DNA from: Deltaproteobacteria bacterium UBA6967
GTDB lineage: Bacteria > SAR324 > NAC60-12
DNA length: 5,821 bases
Assembly (NCBI GenBank): GCA_002450295.1
Contig: DJYX01000211.1
Span: 1-5,821 of the forward strand
Direction: 5' to 3'
A program made the translations under genes and the position numbers. This document shows positions 1 to 4,735 of the stretch, piece after piece. Within the stretch, counting starts at the first letter, position 1; every line of letters begins with the position of its first letter. A model generated the notes under the pieces. That model saw only the letters and a program-made list of their open reading frames with translations. It was not told where the DNA came from and searched no databases.

Positions 1-1
1 T

Positions 2-73
2 ATAAACGACGCACCTGCGCCAACTTCCATCATCGAGATTAAAGAGATGGAAAATGAGGAAAGAGACAATTGA
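2..73 (+). CDS. Possible 3' end of an upstream gene (partial, C-terminus only)
   Basis: The second forward frame is open from the left edge to a TGA at 71-73 and encodes 23 residues, running Ile-Asn-Asp-Ala-Pro-Ala-Pro-Thr and ending in an acidic tail, Glu-Glu-Arg-Asp-Asn. The composition looks like a normal soluble protein end, whereas the first frame gives an odd Arg/His-rich peptide and the third stops early. If real, it overlaps the start of the next gene by 20 bases, a common arrangement in an operon. The piece is too short to assign a family, and an open frame of this length can occur by chance. Confidence 0.35.
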   Translation: MNDAPAPTSIIEIKEMENEERDN

Positions 74-356
74 AAACTTGGCGATGCTGCTCAATTTCTT
101 GAGAAATTATGAAATTTTAAGCGAGGTGAGACCAACCAATTTCCGCTTAAATGGAAAAGGGTTCATTCATTTTCATGATGAATCAAATGGCCTCTGGGCT
201 GATATTTTCCTTTCCAAGGGTCGACTAAGAATGCCGGCGAATACTGCTTCTGAACAAGCAGAAGTGATTGGAACCATTGAACCGACCTTAGAGTCCTTGG
301 AGTCAGGTACACAGAAAAGAAAAATAAGTAAAAGTCGAACAAATCTAGGCAGATAA
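54..356 (+). CDS. Conserved-looking small cytoplasmic protein, function unknown
   Basis: This encodes a 100-residue protein that I cannot name. It has no signal peptide or membrane segment. An N-terminal helix-like part (residues 1-22, rich in Leu and Asn) is followed by a compact core at about 28-75 that looks like alternating beta strands. The core includes Gly-Phe-Ile-His-Phe-His (residues 36-41) and Gly-Leu-Trp-Ala-Asp (46-50). I have a vague memory of similar 'HFHE...GLxAD' cores in small uncharacterised bacterial proteins, but cannot tie it to a named family. The last 15 residues are strongly basic and probably disordered. The ATG at 54 has a purine-rich AAAGAG at 41-46 at suitable spacing. 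Longer minus-strand frames over the same bases have less protein-like composition. The gene may be cotranscribed with an upstream gene and with the small exported-protein gene 72 bases downstream. Confidence 0.6.
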   Translation: MRKETIENLAMLLNFLRNYEILSEVRPTNFRLNGKGFIHFHDESNGLWADIFLSKGRLRMPANTASEQAEVIGTIEPTLESLESGTQKRKISKSRTNLGR

Positions 357-428
357 AACAGTCTTGGCATTGGTGATGAACAGCAGCCTGCGGGGGGCAA
401 ATTGCCAAATCGAACCTGAGAATCAACA

Positions 429-800
429 ATGAAAAGGCTCCTTATCATTTCAAGCGTGTCACTCTTACCTTTTAACAATTTTGCAGCCGACCAAGTCAAC
501 TTTTCAAAGGAAAGCCAATTAGAACAAAACTCCCACCAAATAGAGATGAAGGAGGTTCTGAAAGAAATTCAGGAGACCTGTCAGGACCAAAATTCGATCC
601 TCAGATCAGCGCTCCGAATTTTGAGAACAGCCCTTCAAAAATCTTCCATCGATAGCGAATCACCCTCACACTCAAGGGATGTAGAATTATCCGCAAAAAT
701 CAGTTTGGATGGTTTGGATTTAGTTCAGTTATTTTCATTGAAAGGTTCTATGATCCAGTCTGCGGATTCCCAAACTAATCCCAAATGGTGTGTTCACTAA
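429..800 (+). CDS. Small probable exported protein, function unknown
   Basis: This encodes a 123-residue protein of unrecognised family. It starts with a signal-like N-terminus: Met-Lys-Arg, a hydrophobic run (Leu-Leu-Ile-Ile-Ser-Ser-Val-Ser-Leu-Leu), then a polar/aromatic break and Ala-Ala-Asp at about 19-21, a plausible signal peptidase I site. There is no lipobox cysteine near it. The mature part is polar and predicted helical, with an amphipathic stretch at about 35-70 that contains one cysteine; a second cysteine lies near the end (residue 121). The helix could pack as a coiled coil. The ribosome site is weak (GAG at 418-420). The gene ends 8 bases before the stop of the converging DUF1330 gene. 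It could be a periplasmic protein or, less likely, a single-pass membrane protein. Confidence 0.55.
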   Translation: MKRLLIISSVSLLPFNNFAADQVNFSKESQLEQNSHQIEMKEVLKEIQETCQDQNSILRSALRILRTALQKSSIDSESPSHSRDVELSAKISLDGLDLVQLFSLKGSMIQSADSQTNPKWCVH

Positions 801-808
801 AAATCAAT

Positions 809-1129
809 TTATAGTTTTGGATCAGGATCTGCTGTATTTTCGCCACCTTCCTGAACCAGTAAGTGATGCATGACTGAAGCTGCCTGCCGGAAAGTAACTG
901 CTTCCTGGTAGGCAGGATCTGCAAACCAAGCATCTACTTTTTCTTTGCTTGGGAACTCAAGAATTACGAGCCTTCCAGAATATTCCTCTCCTTCTAGGCG
1001 AGTAACTGGTTCACCTCTCGTTAAAAACTTACCACCATATTTTTTAACAACTGGAGGAGTACGATCTGTATATTTTCTGTAAGTTTCTGGATCATGAATT
1101 GTCATCATTGATAAGACGTAAGCAGGCAT
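809..1129 (-). CDS. DUF1330 domain-containing protein (dimeric alpha/beta-barrel fold)
   Basis: The 106-residue product fits the DUF1330 family. It opens with Met-Pro-Ala-Tyr-Val-Leu, then an Asp-Pro-Glu-Thr-Tyr-Arg-Lys-Tyr motif (about 13-20), Lys-Lys-Tyr-Gly-Gly-Lys-Phe-Leu-Thr-Arg-Gly (29-39), a Leu-Glu-Gly turn, and the Arg-Leu-Val-Ile-Leu-Glu-Phe-Pro strand (53-60). The helix that follows contains Ala-Trp-Phe-Ala-Asp-Pro-Ala-Tyr (67-74), a hallmark of the family. Family members are small cytoplasmic dimers of the ferredoxin-like barrel type; their biochemical role is not established. The last 12 or so residues (Gly-Gly-Glu-Asn onward) are polar and lie beyond the usual fold. The start has a strong Shine-Dalgarno, AAGGAGA (bases 1143-1137 on the minus strand). 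It is transcribed divergently from the oxidoreductase gene and converges with the small exported-protein gene. Confidence 0.9.
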   Translation of the reverse strand: MPAYVLSMMTIHDPETYRKYTDRTPPVVKKYGGKFLTRGEPVTRLEGEEYSGRLVILEFPSKEKVDAWFADPAYQEAVTFRQAASVMHHLLVQEGGENTADPDPKL

Positions 1130-1136
1130 CTGAATG

Positions 1137-1143
1137 TCTCCTT
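1137..1143 (-). promoter_or_regulatory. Strong ribosome binding site of the DUF1330 gene
   Basis: On the minus strand the sequence reads AAGGAGA, 7 bases before the ATG whose first base is 1129. It is the best Shine-Dalgarno match in the window and fixes the start of the DUF1330 protein. Confidence 0.8.
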
Positions 1144-1150
1144 GAAGGCA

Positions 1151-1156
1151 TTTATA
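1151..1156 (-). promoter_or_regulatory. Possible -10 element for the DUF1330 gene
   Basis: The minus strand reads TATAAA here, a 5 of 6 match to the sigma-70 -10 consensus, and would place transcription start about 15 bases before the ribosome site or closer. The hexamer at the expected -35 position (bases 1174-1179, GATTCT on the minus strand) is poor, so the promoter might need an activator. The call rests on sequence resemblance only. Confidence 0.3.
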
Positions 1157-1175
1157 AATCGCAGGTAAATCGCAG
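1155..1175. repeat. Tandem 10-bp direct repeat (TAAATCGCAG), possible operator
   Basis: TAAATCGCAG occurs at 1155-1164 and again at 1166-1175, so the copies are 11 bp apart, about one helical turn. They lie between the DUF1330 and oxidoreductase genes and cover the spacer and -35 area of the possible minus-strand promoter. That geometry is typical of a site bound by a regulator on one face of the helix. A chance duplication in AT-rich DNA cannot be excluded. Confidence 0.4.
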
Positions 1176-1356
1176 AATCATAGAAGAAGCATTACTTTGC
1201 AAAGACATTTCTTTGTCTTGATTGAAAATATCCTAAAGTTGAGCATGGTACAGTTGAATTTGTAGTCGTCAGGCATTCGAAGTTTTCAAAAATCGGTTCA
1301 TTGATTGAAGTTTGAGCTAATTTCTGATTTTAGAGAGTTCTTTTTTACTTAATTCT

Positions 1357-1361
1357 GAGGA
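1357..1361 (+). promoter_or_regulatory. Ribosome binding site that supports a TTG start
   Basis: GAGGA lies 6 bases upstream of the TTG at 1368. An in-frame stop (TGA at 1356-1358) excludes any longer reading, and the next in-frame ATG (residue 27) would remove the nucleotide-binding motif, so this site decides the start of the oxidoreductase. Confidence 0.75.
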
Positions 1362-1367
1362 TTAAAA

Positions 1368-2510
1368 TTGAAAAAGTTAGGCTGGGGGTTGGTTGGTGGT
1401 GGAGAAGGAAGCCAAATCGGCTTCGCCCATCGGGCTGGTTCTGTCATGGATGGGAAATTTCAATTCCTTGCTGGTGCTATGGATATTGATCCGCAGAGGG
1501 CTGTTGAATTTGGCATCGCCTGGGGACTTGATAAAAAAAGATGTTACGGTGACTGGCAGGAAATGTTGGATAAAGAGAAAAAAAGAGAAGACCGTATTCA
1601 ACTAGTAACGGTTGCGACTCCGAATGCTACCCATCATCAGATATCGAAAGCATTCATGGAGGCTGGTTTCCATGTCCTTTGTGAAAAACCAATGACAATG
1701 ACCGTTGAGGAGGCCAAAGATCTCGTAGAAGTATCCAAAAAGACTGGCCAGATTTGCGCTGTCAACTATGGATACACAGGTTATCCCATGGTACGCCAAA
1801 TGCGATCCATGTTGGAAAATGGCGATTTGGGAGCGATTCGGGTTGTCGTTGCTGAGTTTGCAGGTGGATTTATGGCCGATGCTAAGGATGCAGAGAATCC
1901 CAGAGTTCGCTGGAGATTTGATCCTATCCAAGCCGGAATGGCGGCAGTCACGGTGGATTGCGGGATTCATGCACTCCATATGGCTTGCTTTGTGACAGGT
2001 CAAAAGGTCACATCTGTCTCCAGTGATTTCGGACATGGGATAAAAAGCCGACAGCTCGAAGATGACAATCTCTCAGCCTTTAGAATGAACAATGGAACCA
2101 TTGGGCGTTTGTGGACCAGTGGTCTGGCTATTGGCCGAACCCATGGCCTTACTCTTCAGGTTTTTGGAGAAGTAGGTGGACTTCGCTGGACTCAGGAGCA
2201 ACCCAATCAATTGTTCTGGACTCCTCTCAATCAGCCTACGCAAATTTTGGAGCGTGGTGGGAATTATCTATCTGAAGCCGCTCAGCGAGCCAATCGCATC
2301 ACCGTCGGCCACCCTGAAGGGATGGTAATGGCTTTTGCCAATCTTTACCGTGATTTAGGAGATACAATCAATGCAATGAATGAGGGAAATCGTCCGGGCG
2401 AAATGGCCTGTTGGTATCCGAACGTTGAAGATGGTTGCCACTCAATCGAGATCGTCCAAGCGATGGTAGAATCAGCTAAAAGAGGAAGTGCTTGGGTGAA
2501 TATTAAATAG
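1368..2510 (+). CDS. Gfo/Idh/MocA family NAD(P)-dependent oxidoreductase
   Basis: This 380-residue protein has the length and layout of the Gfo/Idh/MocA sugar and inositol dehydrogenase-type family. The N-terminal Rossmann domain (about 1-130) begins with beta strand Gly-Trp-Gly-Leu-Val followed by the dinucleotide loop Gly-Gly-Gly-Glu-Gly-Ser (10-15). It continues with the Thr-Pro-Asn-Ala-Thr-His segment (84-89) and the family signature Glu-Lys-Pro at 106-108, whose lysine 107 is the usual catalytic/substrate residue. The C-terminal alpha/beta domain carries Asp-Cys-Gly-Ile-His at 197-201, matching the Asp-x-Gly-x-His substrate-site motif. It is cytoplasmic, with no signal peptide. The start is TTG. 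The substrate cannot be read from sequence; sugars, inositols and their derivatives are typical for the family. No sugar transporter or kinase is adjacent to narrow it down. It is transcribed alone, divergent from DUF1330 and convergent with fliG. Confidence 0.93.
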   Translation: MKKLGWGLVGGGEGSQIGFAHRAGSVMDGKFQFLAGAMDIDPQRAVEFGIAWGLDKKRCYGDWQEMLDKEKKREDRIQLVTVATPNATHHQISKAFMEAGFHVLCEKPMTMTVEEAKDLVEVSKKTGQICAVNYGYTGYPMVRQMRSMLENGDLGAIRVVVAEFAGGFMADAKDAENPRVRWRFDPIQAGMAAVTVDCGIHALHMACFVTGQKVTSVSSDFGHGIKSRQLEDDNLSAFRMNNGTIGRLWTSGLAIGRTHGLTLQVFGEVGGLRWTQEQPNQLFWTPLNQPTQILERGGNYLSEAAQRANRITVGHPEGMVMAFANLYRDLGDTINAMNEGNRPGEMACWYPNVEDGCHSIEIVQAMVESAKRGSAWVNIK

Positions 2511-2530
2511 TTTAAAGATTTGAAGAGTGA

Positions 2531-2553
2531 AAGGGCCATCTTGTTTGGCCCTT
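2531..2553. terminator. GC-rich hairpin between convergent genes, probable terminator
   Basis: AAGGGCCA (2531-2538) and TGGCCCTT (2546-2553) form a perfect 8-bp stem with a 7-base loop. It sits between the oxidoreductase stop (2510) and the fliG stop (2570). Neither side has a classic long uridine run; on the minus strand the stem is followed by TTCACTCTT-like sequence, which is slightly better. It may serve either or both genes. Confidence 0.6.
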
Positions 2554-2569
2554 AAGAGAGGATCAGAAC

Positions 2570-3577
2570 TCAGACTACGTCGTCACCAGCCCCAGCCATA
2601 ATCAGCTTGCCCTCTTCTTCAAGTTTTTTGACCACTTTGATGATTTTCTGCTGAGCACCTTCCACATCCGCCACTTTGACAGGTCCCATATTTTCAAGAT
2701 CATCGTTCAGCATCTCTGCGGCCCTAGTCGACATCGAGCTAAGAATCAGTTCTTTTACTGCATCGCTAGCGGTTTTTAGAGCCATCGCAAGATCGGCCTT
2801 ATCAACGTCCTTCAATACCGTCTGCATTTGCTTGCTATCAATCAAGGTCAAGTCTTCGAATGTGAACATCAATTCTCGAATCTGTTCTGCCAGATCAGGG
2901 TTCGACTCTTCGATTGTCGAGAGAATTCTTGTTTCGGAAGCTTTATCAATCGCATTAAGGATCTCGGCTACTGGAGCCACTCCACCGACTTTGGTAACCA
3001 TACTGCCTGCCTGCTTCATCTCATCGGTCAAAACCTCATTGAGTTCGTTGACAACTCCAGGCGGGATACTGTCCAATGAAGCAATACGATAAACCACATC
3101 AGCCTGTAAGTTTTCCGGAAGTGATCTCAATACAGTAGCCGCCTGATCAATATCGGTCAGATAGGAGATAATCAATGCGATGGTCTGTGGATGTTCAGTA
3201 CGGATATAGTTGGCAATCATTATCGGATCGATGTATTTCAGCGCATCCAAGCCCATGTCATCAGTTTGGGAACTCATAGCAGCATTGAGTTCCTTGGCTT
3301 TCTCAGGTCCAAGCGCTGCAGCAAGGGCATTTTTGATGAAATCAGGTGAAGCCATCAAGTCTCCACCGCCATCACTCATTACAGACTGTCGATAAAACTC
3401 CTCAAGGACTTGGTCTAATTCTTCAGAGGAAATATCGTTAAAGCGAGTCATGTAGTAACCGACTTGCTGAATCTCTGCTTCTTCCAGGTTTTTCATAACC
3501 TCTGCTGCTCCTTCTTCTCCTAATGCTAGGAGAAGGATAGCTGCTTTCTTCGGTCCTGTTAGTTTTCCGACTGCCAT
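2570..3577 (-). CDS. fliG: Flagellar motor switch protein FliG
   Basis: FliG forms the top of the cytoplasmic C-ring of the flagellar motor. It binds the MS-ring protein FliF through its N-terminal domain and meets the stator MotA through its C-terminal domain, generating torque and switching. The 335-residue product is near the usual length (about 330). Visible landmarks are the N-terminal Lys-Leu-Thr-Gly-Pro-Lys-Lys-Ala-Ala, the middle-domain Glu-His-Pro-Gln motif (128-131), a Gly-Gly-Val...Ala-Glu-Ile-Leu-Asn segment (198-208), and Met-Phe-Thr-Phe (237-240) in place of the common Met-Phe-Val-Phe hinge. The torque helix keeps charged residues equivalent to E. coli K264, R281, D288 and D289 as Lys268, Arg285, Asp292 and Asp293; R297 is replaced by Lys301. 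The start ATG has only a weak ribosome site. No fliF, fliH or other flagellar gene is next to it: a tRNA lies upstream and an oxidoreductase downstream, so it is probably monocistronic. Confidence 0.97.
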   Translation of the reverse strand: MAVGKLTGPKKAAILLLALGEEGAAEVMKNLEEAEIQQVGYYMTRFNDISSEELDQVLEEFYRQSVMSDGGGDLMASPDFIKNALAAALGPEKAKELNAAMSSQTDDMGLDALKYIDPIMIANYIRTEHPQTIALIISYLTDIDQAATVLRSLPENLQADVVYRIASLDSIPPGVVNELNEVLTDEMKQAGSMVTKVGGVAPVAEILNAIDKASETRILSTIEESNPDLAEQIRELMFTFEDLTLIDSKQMQTVLKDVDKADLAMALKTASDAVKELILSSMSTRAAEMLNDDLENMGPVKVADVEGAQQKIIKVVKKLEEEGKLIMAGAGDDVV

Positions 3578-3839
3578 TCACCATCTCTGTTTTGAGTAAA
3601 TTTCATCAAGATTTTCAGAAATAATTACCATACTAGTAAGGATGCAAGGCCCATACTTGGATTTTTTTCTATTGATTCCGCAATTTTGTGAGATCACTGG
3701 GAGCGTGCAACAACCTTAACCAACCAAATTTCTGATTGAAGGATCTTCAACAAAAAGTAGGATTGGAGCTTGTAGAATTAAACTGAGAGTTGGGAGAAAT
3801 TTGTGAAGACTAAGGGGAACTTGAAGATATTTGGCGAAC
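3578..3839. other. 262-bp intergenic region, fliG leader; no gene supported
   Basis: This holds the promoter region of fliG and whatever ends the tRNA-Pro transcript. I find no good sigma-70, sigma-28 or sigma-54 promoter. A minus-strand stretch resembling sigma-54 sites (GG and GC 11 bases apart near 3705-3725) has the wrong spacing. A small AT-rich hairpin, TTGAAG-GAT-CTTCAA, lies at 3736-3750 but has no following uridine run. Short open frames, such as 25 codons from 3642 on the plus strand, have no family signature. Confidence 0.5.
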
Positions 3840-3916
3840 TGGTCGGGGTGACTGGATTTGAACCAGCGACCACACGCCCCCCAGACGTGTGCGCTACCAG
3901 GCTGCGCTACACCCCG
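3840..3916 (-). tRNA. tRNA-Pro, anticodon GGG
   Basis: The 77-base minus-strand sequence folds into a full cloverleaf. The acceptor stem is CGGGGTG/CACCCCG (7 bp), the D stem GCGC/GCGC, the anticodon stem CACGT/GCGTG, and the T arm GCTGG-TTCAAAT-CCAGT. The 3' CCA is encoded at 3842-3840. The anticodon loop is CTGGGGG, giving anticodon GGG (bases 3882-3880), which reads CCC and CCU codons. First pair C1-G72, discriminator A73 and G35-G36 are the proline identity elements of bacteria. G37 is the usual target of TrmD, and loop position 32 is a cytidine. It stands alone, with no other tRNA in the window, and is divergent from the TrmJ-like gene. Confidence 0.97.
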
Positions 3917-3930
3917 ACTTGAATTCCCAA

Positions 3931-3956
3931 ACTATATCGTTTTTGATCAGTGTCAA
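3931..3956 (-). promoter_or_regulatory. Candidate promoter of tRNA-Pro
   Basis: On the minus strand, TTGACA (3956-3951, a perfect -35) is followed by TATAGT (3936-3931, 5 of 6 for -10), with transcription expected to start a few bases before the tRNA 5' end at 3916. The 14-base spacer is shorter than the usual 16-18, which is the main doubt. A 16-base spacing would give the weaker hexamer TAGTTT. The -35 overlaps the leader just upstream of the divergent methyltransferase start. Confidence 0.45.
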
Positions 3957-3967
3957 GAAGAAGGTGA

Positions 3968-4735
3968 ATGCTTCCTAGAATCGTTTTAGTAGAACCCCAA
4001 GGAGCACTCAACGTTGGTTCAATCGCTCGAGTGATGATGAATTTCGGCTTCAACGAGTTGTTTCTAGTCAATCCTCGTTGCGATCCTCAAAGTGAAGATG
4101 CTCTCAAAATGGCAACTCATGCCAAAGAGATTTTGCAAAATGCGAAGGTTGTTCAAAGCCTTGAAGTTGCTCTCCAAGATTGCTCGAGAGTCATTGCCAC
4201 TACAGCTCAGCAGCGTCATCGAAATCGGCAGTTGGAGGGCCTACAATTGCCTTTCAAATGGATGATTCATTCTAACAAACCCAATGCACTAATTTTTGGT
4301 GCTGAAGACCGTGGTCTTAGCAACGAGGAACTGGAGTGGGCGCAAAGATGGGTTCGGATTCCGACTGGGGCATATCAAACATTAAATTTAGCCCAAAGCG
4401 TCGCAATTTGTTGTTACGAACTGTTCGGACTCCAAGAACAAATCCCTCAAAATCCCTCTGAGAAACCAACGAGTTCAGAAGCAGAAATAAATCGAATCAA
4501 TCAATTCCTAGAACGATGGGCGGACCAACTGCATCAGGTTGGCTTTCTTCTTCATCACACCAGAACAGAAAGAATGGCAAAGTTGCGCAACATTCTCTAC
4601 CGTTCAGAGCTATCTCAAAACGATTTGGCATTGCTGGAAGGTATTGTTTCTCAGACTAATTGGGCCTTGCGTACCAATCCACTTAACACCTCCAAAACTT
4701 TACTAGATCAAGATGGACAAGATACTGATCGTTGA
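3968..4735 (+). CDS. trmJ: TrmJ-like tRNA (cytidine/uridine-32) 2'-O-methyltransferase, SPOUT family
   Basis: This enzyme family transfers a methyl group from S-adenosylmethionine to the ribose of tRNA nucleotide 32 in the anticodon loop, acting in the cytoplasm as a dimer with a knotted SPOUT fold. All three SpoU motifs are present: Asn15-Val-Gly-Ser-Ile-Ala-Arg21 (motif 1, catalytic Arg), Ile-Phe-Gly-Ala-Glu-Asp-Arg-Gly-Leu (109-117, motif 2), and Ile-Pro-Thr...Leu-Asn-Leu-Ala-Gln-Ser-Val (131-145, motif 3). The C-terminal extension (about 175-235) has Gly-Phe-Leu and the Leu-Arg-Asn-Ile-Leu-Tyr-Arg-Ser-Glu-Leu helix typical of TrmJ rather than TrmH or TrmL. At 255 residues it is full length. 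The ATG at 3968 is required because the next methionines lie after motif 1; GAAGAAGG just upstream is the likely, tightly spaced ribosome site. The 3' end overlaps the kinase gene by 23 bases. Exact target nucleotide is inferred from the family. Confidence 0.9.
   Translation: MLPRIVLVEPQGALNVGSIARVMMNFGFNELFLVNPRCDPQSEDALKMATHAKEILQNAKVVQSLEVALQDCSRVIATTAQQRHRNRQLEGLQLPFKWMIHSNKPNALIFGAEDRGLSNEELEWAQRWVRIPTGAYQTLNLAQSVAICCYELFGLQEQIPQNPSEKPTSSEAEINRINQFLERWADQLHQVGFLLHHTRTERMAKLRNILYRSELSQNDLALLEGIVSQTNWALRTNPLNTSKTLLDQDGQDTDR

Noticed and set aside
173..499. Minus-strand open frame of 108 codons across the first two small genes
   Set aside because: Its Cys/Pro-rich, patchy composition looks like an antisense shadow; the plus-strand frames have ordered domain-like composition and a signal peptide.
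1202..1219. Inverted repeat AAGACA...TGTCTT in the divergent region as an operator or terminator
   Set aside because: Six-base arms with low GC in an AT-rich region are expected by chance, and no promoter element aligns with it.
1305..1333. Sigma-70 promoter TTGAAG-N17-TTTTAG for the oxidoreductase
   Set aside because: The -35 is fair but the -10 matches only about half of the consensus, not enough to list as a feature.
1602..2036. Minus-strand open frame of 144 codons opposite the oxidoreductase
   Set aside because: It is His/Cys-rich and low in protein-like patterning, and is fully covered by a well-supported gene on the plus strand.
2676..3092. Plus-strand open frame of 138 codons opposite fliG
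   Set aside because: It lies wholly within fliG, is Ser-rich without any domain signature, and is explained by the codon use of the real gene on the other strand.
3642..3719. 25-codon plus-strand open frame in the fliG-tRNA gap
   Set aside because: It is very short, has no family resemblance, and its AGTAAGG ribosome-like sequence is too close to the ATG.
3700..3730. Sigma-54-like promoter upstream of fliG on the minus strand
   Set aside because: The TGG and TTGCA elements are present, but the GG and GC are separated by 11 rather than 10 bases, and this spacing is strict.
3736..3750. Hairpin TTGAAG-GAT-CTTCAA as a terminator for tRNA-Pro
   Set aside because: The stem is only 6 bp, AT-rich, has a 3-base loop, lies about 90 bases past the tRNA end and lacks a uridine run.
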